Of a DNA stretch of 62,277 nt, positions 42,289 to 51,839 are shown in pieces. Where the stretch lies: contig CAZRBV010000015.1 of NCBI GenBank assembly GCA_964598425.1, positions 1 through 62,277 on the forward strand, in the 5' to 3' direction. The position numbers and the translations under genes were made by a program. Under the pieces are notes generated by a model that was not told where the DNA came from, made no database searches, and was given only the letters and a program-made list of their open reading frames with translations. The DNA comes from UBA12567 sp964598425. GTDB taxonomy: Bacteria; Planctomycetota; Phycisphaerae; Phycisphaerales; SM1A02. Position 1 is the first letter of the stretch. The number at the start of each line of letters is the position of its first letter.

Positions 42289-43299
42289 ATGAATCAGGCA
42301 GAATCCAGGCAATCACCGTCAAAATCACTCCCCGGGCCGTCCGGCGCAATGGGCGTACACCGAGCAGGCCGCGAAGACCTGCTCGGGGCTGATGTGCGGT
42401 TGATGGGCGATGCGCATCCACAGTACACCGTGACACAGGCCACGACCAACCCGACGTACTACGCGGATGATCCTGACACGCGGCTCTTTGTGGGTGACTC
42501 CCGCGATGTGCTGGCGAATCTGCCGGATCGAGGATCGGTCGATTTGATTTTCGCGGACCCGCCATTCAATTGGGATGTTCCGTATGACGGATGGTCAGAC
42601 GACATGTCGCGGCGTCAATACGAACGCTTCACCTTTGATTGGCTTGATGGTTCCATCGAAGCACTCTCGCCGACGGGAAGTCTGTGGGTCAACATTCCTG
42701 ACGATACAGCTGCAGAGGTTGTGATGCATCTGAAACGTCGTGGGTTAGTCATGGTCAATTGGTGCGTATGGCACTTTCGTTTTGGGCAATGTCGAAACTC
42801 ATCCTTCATCATGAGCAAGGTTCACGCACTTTACTTTTGTAAGGATCCCGATAACCGAATCTGGAACCCGGACGCTGTATTAGAGCAATCCGATCGAGCC
42901 AGTATTTATGGCGATCGAAGAACTATGGAGAAGGGGTCCAACAAAGGTATGCGTGTTCCGATGGATGTCTGGTATGGCAAGTATTGGGGCAGGATCCAGG
43001 GGAATAATTCAGAGCGGCGGCATGGGCATCAGAATCAGATTCCAGAGGTGTATCTTGAGCGCGTCATACTCGCCTGTTCGAACGAAGGTGACTTGGTTCT
43101 CGATCCATTTGCTGGGAGCGGTACCACGGGAACAGTTGCGCGGGCTCACGGGCGCCGATCAATCGGCATTGAGCAATCACCAGTCACCGCCGAAAGTGCA
43201 TGGGAACGGATTACTGAGATCGGCATGGTGAGAAAGCACGCATCAACCGGGCAATCGTCAGCCATATTTGGCAAGAGATCCACAGGAAAGCGACCATAG
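42289..43299 (+). CDS. Orphan DNA methyltransferase, beta class (probably N6-adenine)
   Basis: 336 residues. Catalytic motif IV DPPF (90-93) precedes the SAM-binding motif DPFAGSGTTG (272-281), the order of beta-class enzymes; DPPF or DPPY usually marks N6-adenine methylation. Between them lies a long target-recognition stretch. No restriction enzyme gene is adjacent, so it may be an orphan regulator like CcrM. It is the first gene of a compact operon: the next gene starts on the last base of its stop codon (TAG overlapping GTG). Confidence 0.88.
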   Translation: MNQAESRQSPSKSLPGPSGAMGVHRAGREDLLGADVRLMGDAHPQYTVTQATTNPTYYADDPDTRLFVGDSRDVLANLPDRGSVDLIFADPPFNWDVPYDGWSDDMSRRQYERFTFDWLDGSIEALSPTGSLWVNIPDDTAAEVVMHLKRRGLVMVNWCVWHFRFGQCRNSSFIMSKVHALYFCKDPDNRIWNPDAVLEQSDRASIYGDRRTMEKGSNKGMRVPMDVWYGKYWGRIQGNNSERRHGHQNQIPEVYLERVILACSNEGDLVLDPFAGSGTTGTVARAHGRRSIGIEQSPVTAESAWERITEIGMVRKHASTGQSSAIFGKRSTGKRP

Positions 43300-44183
43300 T
43301 GGAGCCTTTCAACACAACAAACGCCGATGAGATAGTCGACCTGTTTCAAGAATCGTCCAAGATGCTTTTTGAAACGCCAGGTCGAACAGGATGCCGTGTC
43401 CAACTCTCAGACCATGGAAATCTCCTTGTCTCAGGAGATCTTCACGATCATGTACCGAACTACCATCGCATCGTCGCTGCGGCCGGGCTTGCGGACCCTG
43501 AGCACCATGTTGTTCTTCAGGAATTGATCCACGGGCCATCACTTGTTCACGGGTGCGATATGAGTTGGCGAATGCTGGCTCGTGTGGCACGGCTTATACA
43601 GGAGTATCCAGGGCAGGTGCATCCGATCCTGGGCAATCATGAGAACTCTCAGTTAACTGGCGTTGGAGTCACGAAGGGTGGTGGCAACAGTGTTGAATTG
43701 TTTGAAGATGGCCTTGCACTGACGTTTGGCGAGGATTGGGAGCGTGTTGGCGGCGCGATTGATCGGTTTCTGCGATCGATGCCCCTGGCAGTCCGGACGG
43801 CATCCGGTATTCAATGCACGCACTCACTTCCCGACGCAGTCCTGATGGATCGATTCGATGCAAGTGTTCTGGATCGAGAGTTGACGGATGGCGATCGACG
43901 TGGGGTCGATGGATCTGCCTATCTGCTGACATGGGGGCGGCGGTTTTCAGATGAACAGATTGAGTTGCTTGCCGCGTCGTGGGGTGTGAAGAGTTTTGTG
44001 ATTGGTCATCTGAAAGTTGATCACGGTGTGTTGCGTGCTGCCGATCGAGTACTCGCGCTGGCAAGTGATACGGACGCAGGCGCTGCGATGATTCTGGATC
44101 TTGGTGCGGAAATCGACACTGACTCGCTCTGTGAATGCGTCCAGCAGATTCAAACCCTGCCAGCATGTGAACCACTGTTATGA
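43299..44183 (+). CDS. Calcineurin-like metallophosphatase
   Basis: 294 residues of the PPP/metallophosphoesterase family. Metal and active-site motifs are SGDLHDH (about 45-51), GNHE (about 112-115) and the late IGHLKVDHG. GTG 43299 has AGGAAAG about 10 bases upstream and overlaps the methyltransferase stop by one base. It lies between an orphan DNA methyltransferase and tsaB, with 4-base overlap to the latter. The substrate is unknown; such enzymes act on nucleotides, phosphoproteins or RNA ends. Confidence 0.8.
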   Translation: MEPFNTTNADEIVDLFQESSKMLFETPGRTGCRVQLSDHGNLLVSGDLHDHVPNYHRIVAAAGLADPEHHVVLQELIHGPSLVHGCDMSWRMLARVARLIQEYPGQVHPILGNHENSQLTGVGVTKGGGNSVELFEDGLALTFGEDWERVGGAIDRFLRSMPLAVRTASGIQCTHSLPDAVLMDRFDASVLDRELTDGDRRGVDGSAYLLTWGRRFSDEQIELLAASWGVKSFVIGHLKVDHGVLRAADRVLALASDTDAGAAMILDLGAEIDTDSLCECVQQIQTLPACEPLL

Positions 44184-44848
44184 CCGTCGTGTTGGCATTG
44201 GAGTGCTCGCAGCGAAGTGGTGGTGTGGCAATTCAGAGGGCCACGGGTGCGGTGCGCGTTGCCAGACTTGAGTCAGCGTCGGGCGTGGATGATCAACTTG
44301 TGCCAACGATCGCGAGGCTATTCGGCGAGATATCGGCCTCCCCCCAGGAGCTCTCGTGGATTGGCGTGTCAATTGGACCCGGTGGGTTCACTGGCCTCCG
44401 CGTGGCGATCGCAACAGCGAAGACCCTGTCCCGTGTGACCGGGTGTCATATCGCGGCAATCCCGACCGCCCGTGTGGCGGCAGTAAGCCTCGGAGGGCCA
44501 CCACGAACCACAGGTGTGCTGCTTGCCGAGCGACGTGGGACTGCCTGGTTTACATGTGTTTCACCCGATGGCGACGTGTTGGGAGACCCGGGCCTGGTGG
44601 ATCCAGCCTCACTGCTTCGGCGGGTTGAGGGGTGCGATGTCCTGGTTGGCGATGCCCATGTTCAACAGACCTTTGGGGACGGAATTCGTGCCAGTGGCCT
44701 GCCGATTGAGGATCTGCATGTCAATCCAGCAGCATGCCTGGAATTGACGGTGGCCGAGGCCAAAGGTGGCTCCGGGACGGGAATTCACGGGCTCGCCCCA
44801 CTGTACCCACGCCCTCCCGAGGCTGTTCGGCTCTTTGACGCCCGATAA
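44180..44848 (+). CDS. tsaB: tRNA threonylcarbamoyladenosine protein TsaB
   Basis: Helps TsaD transfer the threonylcarbamoyl group to A37 of tRNAs reading ANN codons. 222 residues. The N-terminal ASKHA fold shows MTVVLALECSQRSGGVAI, a motif SIGPGGFTGLRVAIATAKTL that is diagnostic of TsaB, and VAAVSLGG. The C-terminus is shorter than in some relatives. Its start overlaps the phosphatase stop by 4 bases. TsaC is encoded at 9.2 kb; TsaD and TsaE are not in the window. Confidence 0.92.
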   Translation: MTVVLALECSQRSGGVAIQRATGAVRVARLESASGVDDQLVPTIARLFGEISASPQELSWIGVSIGPGGFTGLRVAIATAKTLSRVTGCHIAAIPTARVAAVSLGGPPRTTGVLLAERRGTAWFTCVSPDGDVLGDPGLVDPASLLRRVEGCDVLVGDAHVQQTFGDGIRASGLPIEDLHVNPAACLELTVAEAKGGSGTGIHGLAPLYPRPPEAVRLFDAR

Positions 44849-45091
44849 GCCTGCAGGATTCTCATTCACATTCAGACGATCTTTCAGATTCGCATCTCCT
44901 TGTCGCAACTTGCGCAAGACGCTGCCTGCGTGATTGAAATGACATGATCAACTCCGGTCCAGGCATGAAATGTGCTGTGATCGTGTGACTCGCAGTGAAA
45001 CAGCTCTCGGAATGGTCCGATGGCTGTCGTGGGCCGGAATTGAGATCCGGCAGTTTGGGATCAACACGAAGACTCACACCGGAGTTGGATC

Positions 45092-46195
45092 ATGGAACCA
45101 CTGGAATACCCCACCACCACCCCGAAGAAGGCCACCGGCCAAGGCAAGTTCCTTGTTGTGGGCCCCGCGAGTGGTGACCGAGATCGATTGATCGGCCGCC
45201 TGGAGTCTCTGGGATATGCGTGCCGTGTCAACGACTCAGTCGAGAGTGCGTATGAAGTTCTCGACGGTGGATCGATCGACATCCTCGCGGTTGCCTCAAC
45301 AGCGGGTGGTGTGGAGAGCATGCGTTTGATCCGCGAAGCACAAGCTACACATCCCTGCCTTCGGACCATTGTGTTTGGTGGACGCCCAACACCCGAGTCT
45401 GTTGTTGAAGCGATTCGCAGTGGAGCATCCGATTGGATCAATCTGCCGAGTGACGCCACACGTCTTCCCGAGCGTATCGAACAGATTATGGATCGTGTGC
45501 GAGCACATCGATCGCGCGAGGATCAACTTGAGGAGTTGACCGACACGTGCCGGCAGCTCTCCGAAGCCCGTGATGAGATGTCCGGACAGGTTGATGTATT
45601 GTGCAGTGACCTGGCGTCCGCCTATCGCACAATGCGTGAGCAAATGAGTGATGTTGCGATGTCCAGCGAGTTCAAGGCACTTGTTTCTCAGGAACTGGAT
45701 GTTGAAGACATGCTTCGAACTTCTCTGGAGTACATCCTTCAGAAGATCGGCCCGACGAATGCAGTGGTGTATCTCAAAGAGGGCGAAGGCCAATACGGTG
45801 TCGGTGCATACGTGAATTACCAGTGGCAAGAGTCAGACCTCATGCCTATGTTGAATGATCTTGGCGACATCATGTGTCGGCCAATGTCTACAGAGCGCGA
45901 TCTGGTTCGGTTTGATGACACGAATGAGTTTGCCGACCAGATTGGCGGGACGCTGGCCCAGTTGGAAGGGTCACAACTGGTCTCATTCGCGTGCCACCGG
46001 GGAGATGATTGTCTTGCGGTCTTCGTACTGTTCCGCGACTCCGGTGTTGGCTTTGATGCCAAGCACGCCACATCTTTGGATGTACTTCGTACGATCATCG
46101 CAGAGCAACTCTCGCGGATCATCCGCATCCACAAGCGATCAAAGCCCGAGTGGCCTGATGAACCAGCTGGGGACAGCTGGGATATTGCAGCCTGA
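45092..46195 (+). CDS. Pseudo-receiver plus GAF-domain protein
   Basis: 367 residues. Residues about 18-130 have the fold pattern of a response-regulator receiver (FLVVGPAS, DILAVAS, TIVFGG, SGASDWINLPSD) but lack the key residues: the phospho-acceptor Asp is replaced (AVAS in place of the usual LLD) and the conserved Lys is missing. A coiled coil (about 140-180) leads to a GAF-like domain (about 195-345). It may sense a small molecule without phosphorylation. GGAG precedes ATG 45092. A 243-base gap without a gene lies upstream. Its stop directly abuts the dnaE stop (TGATCA). Confidence 0.75.
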   Translation: MEPLEYPTTTPKKATGQGKFLVVGPASGDRDRLIGRLESLGYACRVNDSVESAYEVLDGGSIDILAVASTAGGVESMRLIREAQATHPCLRTIVFGGRPTPESVVEAIRSGASDWINLPSDATRLPERIEQIMDRVRAHRSREDQLEELTDTCRQLSEARDEMSGQVDVLCSDLASAYRTMREQMSDVAMSSEFKALVSQELDVEDMLRTSLEYILQKIGPTNAVVYLKEGEGQYGVGAYVNYQWQESDLMPMLNDLGDIMCRPMSTERDLVRFDDTNEFADQIGGTLAQLEGSQLVSFACHRGDDCLAVFVLFRDSGVGFDAKHATSLDVLRTIIAEQLSRIIRIHKRSKPEWPDEPAGDSWDIAA

Positions 46196-49100
46196 TCAGG
46201 ACCGACCACCCCACTTCTTGTTCGGCTTCTCTGCAGCGCGTGGGATCGTCCCGACCAGGCGGACTTGATCCGACCCTCCGAGCATTCTGGTCAGTTGATC
46301 GACCAACTCCTCGTGGGGAACAACCCTGAAGTTGCTCTTGAGTGTGACCAATTGACCGGGCAGGTCCAGATGCAAGAGCACCTTGGCAGCGTGTCCGCCA
46401 TCGGAGATACGTGACCCGCCCGCCTGTTTAATGACCCCCGCGGCCATTCGAAGTCGCTCTTTCGCTGCTTTGTCGGACTCGCCTTCAATCCACGGCATCC
46501 GAAGTTCGATTCGATCCGTGAGACATCGCGGGGCATCCTCCGGAGACACCACCCGCTCAACAATGAACTGTCTGTCACCACTCCTATTGTTGATGTCGGC
46601 GTGTCCTTCAACGACAACAACAGCATCGGAAACAACAAGGTGGCCGTCGCGGGCAAAGTGATCAGAGAACATCACCGCTTCAATCGAACTTGTGCGATCT
46701 TGCAGCGACAGAATTGCCATTCGCTGCCCAGTATTGCGACCTCGCTGAATCGTGATCACTCGAGAGGACGCAATCATGGCCCCGATGCGAACCTGGCGTC
46801 CGAGCGGTATGGATTCCAAAGAAGCGATGCTGCTGGTGCAGAAGGCGCGAAGCATGACGTTGTACTCATCGAGCGGATGTCCAGAGACATGAAATCCCAG
46901 GAGTTCTCGTTCATATCCAAGCGCTTCGCGTTCATTCCATGGGGTCGTTCGTGGAAGCGACGATGCTGTGTCGTCTTCCTCGGGATCTGATTCTGGCGCT
47001 CCCCACAGCTGACTTTGCCCAGAAGCCGCATCTTTGGCCAGTGCATGTCCAGCTCGCAGCGCAGATTCCACCTCGGCCACCATTGCGGAGCGGTTTGACA
47101 TACCGTGAAGAGAGTCCAGGGCGCCAGCCTTGACCAGAGCCTCCAGTGTTGCACGATTCACGCTGCCGGGTGCTATCCGCTCACAGAGATCCCAAAGAGT
47201 CCCAAACGATCCATGGGCGTCACGCTCAGAGATGATCGCTTCCACGGCATTCTGTCCAACACCCTTGATGCCACCTAGTCCAAACCGGATAGCACCATTC
47301 AGGCTCGTGGGCGGTTCATCATCTGAGTGAATCACTGTGAATCGACGCCGACTCTGATTGATGTCTGGTCCCTTGACCTCGACCCCTTCATGCCGCCGGT
47401 CTTCAGTGTGATCCGAGAATCGGATGTGTCTGCAGTCTTCCAGATAGGGCGCCCAGTCTTCGGTTTTCTTCGCAGCGCTCTCGAACGTCAGCACAGCTGC
47501 CATGTATTGCACGGGGAACCACGTCTTCAGCCAGGCTGTCTGGTACGCAATGATGGCGTACCCAGTGGAGTGAGATTTGTTGAATCCGTATCCCGCGAAC
47601 TTCAGAATCAAGTCAAAGAGATCCTCAGCCTCTTTCTTCGAGAGCCCCTTCTCACCCGCTCCGGCAATGAACCCTTCCCTGGCGGAGTCAATGACAGCAA
47701 CCTTCTTCTTGCTGATGGCTTTGATAAGCGTGTAGGCTTCTCGGAGCGGAATGTCTCCCAGTCCATGCACAATCTGCATGACTTGCTCCTGGTAGACCAT
47801 GATGCCGTAGGTTTCGGCTGTAAATGCATCGACGATCGGGTGGACGCTCGGAACCGGGCTTTGTCCGTGCTTGCGGGCGTTGTACTCGGGAATGAGGTCC
47901 ATCGGACCTGGTCTGTACAAGGCGTTCGCCGCGATGAGATCTTCAAGCCTGTCGGGCTGCATTTCACGCAGGAGTTGGCGCATGCCAGTCGACTCAAACT
48001 GAAAGATTCCGGACGTGTCGCCTCGTCGGAAGAGATCCAGAACCCGCTGGTCATCCCAGGGGAGCCGATCGAGATCCAGTGGGTGGGGTCCATCCCCGGG
48101 GCTGCGACCAACAGCACGCCAGATGGCCTGCTCGTCGAGTGTGACTTGAATCAACTCACGAGCTAAATCCAAGGTCGAGAGGGTTCGAAGCCCAAGGAAG
48201 TCCATCTTGAGAAGGCCGACCCGCTCACACGTTGGGCCATCCCACTGCGTGACGGCTTCGTCGTTTCCGCTGACGCGGCACAGCGGGACAATTGTGTCCA
48301 AGGGCTGCGTAGCGACAACCACCCCAGCGGCGTGAACGCCCGCATGTCTGGCATGGCCTTCGAGAGTCTTCGCTTCATCGATGACTCTCCGCGCCATTGG
48401 ATTCTGTTCGTACTCGCTCTTGAAGTCCGGTGCCGACTCGAGTGCTGTGTCAATGGTGATGTTGAGGTCGCCTGGAACCAGATTTGAGAGTCGCTGCCCC
48501 TCGGTTGCCTCCAGGCCCATGACACGAGACACATCTTTGATGGCGGCCTTTGCCTTGAGCCGGCCAAATGTGATGATCTGAGCGACATGTCCATACTTCT
48601 CACGAACGTACCTGATGACTTTCCCGCGACCGTTCTGGCAGATGTCGATGTCGATGTCGGGATACTCAGATCGATCTGGATCGGTGAACCGCTCGAACAA
48701 CAGGCCATATTTCACGGGGCATGCGTTGGACAAACCAAGTACATAGCCGACCATTGTTCCGACACCGCTTCCACGTGCGCTGGCGGGAATCCCTCGTTGC
48801 CGTGCCCAGTTGACGAAGTCCCAACAGATGAGAAAGTACGCGCTGATTTGCTTTGCTGAAAGTATCTGGAGTTCACGTTCGCATCGGGCGCGAATCTCAT
48901 CGGTGATGCCATCGGTTCCATACCGCCACACAAGTCCCGCCTCAGCAATCAACCTCAGGACTCGATCACACTCAGCTTCCAGCGCAGATCGATCCACCTC
49001 GCCATCGGTTTCCTGATCAAAGGGGTGCAGTTCAATGTGTGCGCACCACGACGTGAACCATTCGGTGAGATCTTCTTGGCCATCCCATTCTGGTGCTGCG

Positions 49101-50035
49101 TCTGGGGCCACGATTTGAACAACAGGCGCATGGTTGGCGTCGAAGTCGATGGTTGTTTCGCATCGATCGGCAATGCGATTTGTATTCTCAATTGCCTCCG
49201 GGAGGTCGTGGAAGACCTCAGCCATCTCTTCAGGTGATTTGACGTACAGATCCCGTGGATAGGTGAGCCGAGATGGATCATCTTTGGTCCGCCCCATTGA
49301 GATACAACACAGCGTGTCATGGGACTGGTGGTCTTCTGCCAGCAGAAAGTGGGCGTCGTTGTCACATACCAGTGGAAGGCTCAACTCCTTCGCGAGGCGA
49401 ACCAGATGTGGATTGATTGCATCCTGATCTTCAACCCCATTGCGTTGCAGTTCGATGAAGAATGATGGTTCCCCATGTTCATCGGTTCCAAACACATGGG
49501 CGTGCCATGTCGCTTCCTCAACAGCAGCATGCCAATGCTTTTCATCGCCGGTTTGCTCAAACCGGGTCAGGTGGTAGGCCAGCGATGATCCAAGGTGTCC
49601 ATTTATCGCGATGAGGCCAGCTGACTGGTCGGCAAGCGTCTTCTTGTCCATGCGGGGCTTTCGGTAAAACCCCTTGAGAAAGGCGTCACTGCTCAGCTTG
49701 AGGAGGTTGCCCCACCCCTCATTGGTCCGTGCCAACAGGACCAGATGGAATCCTCCATCGGGGCCCAGCTTGGATGGACTCCGCATGGTGCGAGATTCGG
49801 GTGCCACATACGCCTCAATGCCGAGAATCGGTTTGATGCCAGCGTTGCGGGCAGCAATGTGGAATTCTGCTGCGCCATACAGATTGCCGTGGTCTGTGAG
49901 TGCGACAGCGGTCATCCCAAGGTCGGCCACTCGATTCACCAGTCTGGTGATTCGGTTGTGTCCATCAAGCAGCGAATACTCACTGTGCAAATGAAGATGG
50001 GTAAAGCGTGGCGAGTCGGGTGTTGGCGTGGTCAT
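46196..50035 (-). CDS. dnaE: DNA polymerase III alpha subunit
   Basis: 1279 residues of the DnaE1 type. The PHP domain starts with FTHLHLHSEYSLLDG near residue 11. The palm carries PDIDIDIC with the catalytic aspartates, and FGRLKAKAAIKDVSRV, RHAGVHAAGVV, LKMDFLGLRTL and YRPGPMDLIPEY are standard DnaE signatures. KKTEDWAPYLEDCR and FGLGGIKGVGQ mark the helix-hairpin-helix region, and an OB fold (VRIGAMIASSRVITIQ) lies before the C-terminus. It is complete, convergent with the pseudo-receiver gene. Confidence 0.97.
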   Translation of the reverse strand: MTTPTPDSPRFTHLHLHSEYSLLDGHNRITRLVNRVADLGMTAVALTDHGNLYGAAEFHIAARNAGIKPILGIEAYVAPESRTMRSPSKLGPDGGFHLVLLARTNEGWGNLLKLSSDAFLKGFYRKPRMDKKTLADQSAGLIAINGHLGSSLAYHLTRFEQTGDEKHWHAAVEEATWHAHVFGTDEHGEPSFFIELQRNGVEDQDAINPHLVRLAKELSLPLVCDNDAHFLLAEDHQSHDTLCCISMGRTKDDPSRLTYPRDLYVKSPEEMAEVFHDLPEAIENTNRIADRCETTIDFDANHAPVVQIVAPDAAPEWDGQEDLTEWFTSWCAHIELHPFDQETDGEVDRSALEAECDRVLRLIAEAGLVWRYGTDGITDEIRARCERELQILSAKQISAYFLICWDFVNWARQRGIPASARGSGVGTMVGYVLGLSNACPVKYGLLFERFTDPDRSEYPDIDIDICQNGRGKVIRYVREKYGHVAQIITFGRLKAKAAIKDVSRVMGLEATEGQRLSNLVPGDLNITIDTALESAPDFKSEYEQNPMARRVIDEAKTLEGHARHAGVHAAGVVVATQPLDTIVPLCRVSGNDEAVTQWDGPTCERVGLLKMDFLGLRTLSTLDLARELIQVTLDEQAIWRAVGRSPGDGPHPLDLDRLPWDDQRVLDLFRRGDTSGIFQFESTGMRQLLREMQPDRLEDLIAANALYRPGPMDLIPEYNARKHGQSPVPSVHPIVDAFTAETYGIMVYQEQVMQIVHGLGDIPLREAYTLIKAISKKKVAVIDSAREGFIAGAGEKGLSKKEAEDLFDLILKFAGYGFNKSHSTGYAIIAYQTAWLKTWFPVQYMAAVLTFESAAKKTEDWAPYLEDCRHIRFSDHTEDRRHEGVEVKGPDINQSRRRFTVIHSDDEPPTSLNGAIRFGLGGIKGVGQNAVEAIISERDAHGSFGTLWDLCERIAPGSVNRATLEALVKAGALDSLHGMSNRSAMVAEVESALRAGHALAKDAASGQSQLWGAPESDPEEDDTASSLPRTTPWNEREALGYERELLGFHVSGHPLDEYNVMLRAFCTSSIASLESIPLGRQVRIGAMIASSRVITIQRGRNTGQRMAILSLQDRTSSIEAVMFSDHFARDGHLVVSDAVVVVEGHADINNRSGDRQFIVERVVSPEDAPRCLTDRIELRMPWIEGESDKAAKERLRMAAGVIKQAGGSRISDGGHAAKVLLHLDLPGQLVTLKSNFRVVPHEELVDQLTRMLGGSDQVRLVGTIPRAAEKPNKKWGGRS

Positions 50036-50113
50036 GGGGCTGTGGCGATGATAACCCTCCCCAATGGGATCAGGCTTCTGGCTTGTGACTACATGTGGAT
50101 GAAATCAGCGAGC

Positions 50114-50392
50114 CTACCGCCGTACTCGCACACCCTTGCGTCCCTCGGTGTCGTGCTGCGCCCAATCTGGAGAACGTTTGCCAAAGAGGCGGTTCCACCC
50201 AGAGAGGACGAGGAACACCGCGACCGAGACGGTCGCGGCGATCAGAGCCAACAGAAGCAACGGCAGCGCGATGATGATCAAAAAAACGATCATTGCAATC
50301 CGAGAGGCGGATCCTGGCCTGGACTGGATGACCTGAAAGACGCGGCCTGCTCCAGGGATTCCTCCGCGCGGTGGCATACCCGCCCCCGTCAT
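50114..50392 (-). CDS. Small membrane protein
   Basis: 92 residues. A Gly/Pro-rich basic start is followed by one long hydrophobic helix region (about 31-65) and a polar, Arg-rich tail. It overlaps the class IV aminotransferase gene by 4 bases (upstream gene stop, this gene ATG), suggesting coupled translation. No family is recognised. A 78-base gap separates it from dnaE. Confidence 0.65.
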   Translation of the reverse strand: MTGAGMPPRGGIPGAGRVFQVIQSRPGSASRIAMIVFLIIIALPLLLLALIAATVSVAVFLVLSGWNRLFGKRSPDWAQHDTEGRKGVRVRR

Positions 50393-51339
50393 TGTGAGAC
50401 TGCTCCAGCGGTCTCCTTTTGGATGAGTTCCAATAGTGCCGCCCTCAAATCAGCCGTCAGCGTGCCAACACCACCTGTTCCGATGGGCTGGTGTCTCAGT
50501 TCAGGTTCGCTCTGAGAGTCATCACTCGCTTGTACTGTGAGCCCGAGCCCGGTCAGCGGCAGGATGTGCCAACTGGAGTTGGTCAGAAAGCACTCATCGG
50601 CAGCGCACACATCTTCGATGCTCGGCATGGATTCACTGGTTTGAATTCCCAGACGATGAGCGATCTCTAACACCGCTTCACGAGTGACGCCTGGTCTCAC
50701 GGGCGGGATGGTGTCACCACGAGCCTGTCCTCCTCGAGCAGGAGGAGTCAACAGCGTTCCATTCCGGACGAGAAAGAGATTGCTGACCGATCCACTTGCG
50801 ACATGGGCTTCGGGGGTGAGCCAGAGTGCTTCTCCGGCACCGAGTGACGCTGCTGTTTGCAGAGCTGAAATACGATGCCAATAATCGAGTGTCTTGTGGC
50901 CGCTTGTGACGCACCACGGATTGAGTCGTCCTGGCGCCAGTGTGGCGGCAATGCCGTCTGAGAAGAAGGTCTCAGGGTATGGGGTTGGCGGCTGCGTGAC
51001 GATGATGATTGTTGGGTCGTGTGGTCCGGTGCCGGTGCTGCGAAGCGTGTTGAGGTCACCGCCTGTCACCGTGAGTCGAACTCTCGCCTCTGAGAGCGTG
51101 TTGTGGCTTACCGCATGACGAACAGCTTCGACAAGCGGTTCACGGTGGAGTCGATCGGTCAAGTGCAGTGCCTGGGCAGAGTTGATCAGTCGATCGACAT
51201 GCCGGTCGACCCGGAACACTGAGCCGTTTCGAGCGGCCATCGTCTCAAAGAGGCCAATGCCATGCTGAATGCCCGCATCAAAGACGGACACCATCGCATC
51301 ATTGTCAGACACAAACTTCCCGTTGATCCAAACGTCCAT
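50389..51339 (-). CDS. Class IV PLP aminotransferase / aminodeoxychorismate lyase-like
   Basis: 316 residues of the fold-type IV PLP family. The PLP lysine is in SGHKTLDYWH; other markers are GLFETMAARNG near the N-terminus and EALWLTPEAHVASGSVSNLF with the phosphate-binding region. The family covers branched-chain aminotransferase, D-amino acid aminotransferase and 4-amino-4-deoxychorismate lyase; I cannot decide among them from sequence. No strong ribosome site precedes ATG 51339. A small membrane protein gene follows with 4-base overlap. Confidence 0.85.
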   Translation of the reverse strand: MDVWINGKFVSDNDAMVSVFDAGIQHGIGLFETMAARNGSVFRVDRHVDRLINSAQALHLTDRLHREPLVEAVRHAVSHNTLSEARVRLTVTGGDLNTLRSTGTGPHDPTIIIVTQPPTPYPETFFSDGIAATLAPGRLNPWCVTSGHKTLDYWHRISALQTAASLGAGEALWLTPEAHVASGSVSNLFLVRNGTLLTPPARGGQARGDTIPPVRPGVTREAVLEIAHRLGIQTSESMPSIEDVCAADECFLTNSSWHILPLTGLGLTVQASDDSQSEPELRHQPIGTGGVGTLTADLRAALLELIQKETAGAVSQ

Positions 51340-51410
51340 CTGCGGAGGCTAGTGCACAGGGTGAGATGTCCGCAAGGACCGATGGTGGTAACGCCCCCCG
51401 TCATCTGTGA

Positions 51411-51839
51411 TCACATACTGGAAGTGATCAGAACTGCTCGAACAACAGGGATGTCCCCACCCCCCGGGTGAGCCTCAATTTCCAGCGAACCCACGGGGGC
51501 AGCGGAAACGGTGATGTTTCGCCACTTGTCACTGGCGTTACTGTTCCCGACACGCACGACGACCGAGTCTGGATTGATGCCCTGTTCACACCAACCCTGT
51601 ACCGCCTGATCAAAAGTACTCTGCAGGACTGGCAAGGACCAGATGAGTGGCGGTGGCCCGGGCCTCCGGTGGCACGCCTGCTGCACGGCCCGATGCACAT
51701 GGGTGGATATGTACTGCTCTTCGGCGGACTCGGATCGTGATGACCACCATGCAACACATGCGGCGACCAACAGGATGATGAGTGGCATCACGACGCGCCG
51801 GCGGCGCGGGGTGGTCCTTGGATCAGGATCAAGCGTCAT
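51411..51839 (-). CDS. Small membrane-anchored protein
   Basis: 142 residues. A basic, proline-rich start (MTLDPDPRTTPRRRR) is followed by one hydrophobic helix (VVMPLIILLVAACVAWW) and a periplasmic-looking domain of about 100 residues with two cysteines. The ATG overlaps the upstream gene's stop by 4 bases. No family is recognised. A reading that starts further upstream at 51971 was rejected, because it lies within the repeat region of the neighbouring gene. Confidence 0.65.
   Translation of the reverse strand: MTLDPDPRTTPRRRRVVMPLIILLVAACVAWWSSRSESAEEQYISTHVHRAVQQACHRRPGPPPLIWSLPVLQSTFDQAVQGWCEQGINPDSVVVRVGNSNASDKWRNITVSAAPVGSLEIEAHPGGGDIPVVRAVLITSSM

Noticed and set aside
47327..48166. 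A 279-residue plus-strand frame inside dnaE
   Set aside because: It is antisense to conserved DnaE motifs and lacks recognisable domains.
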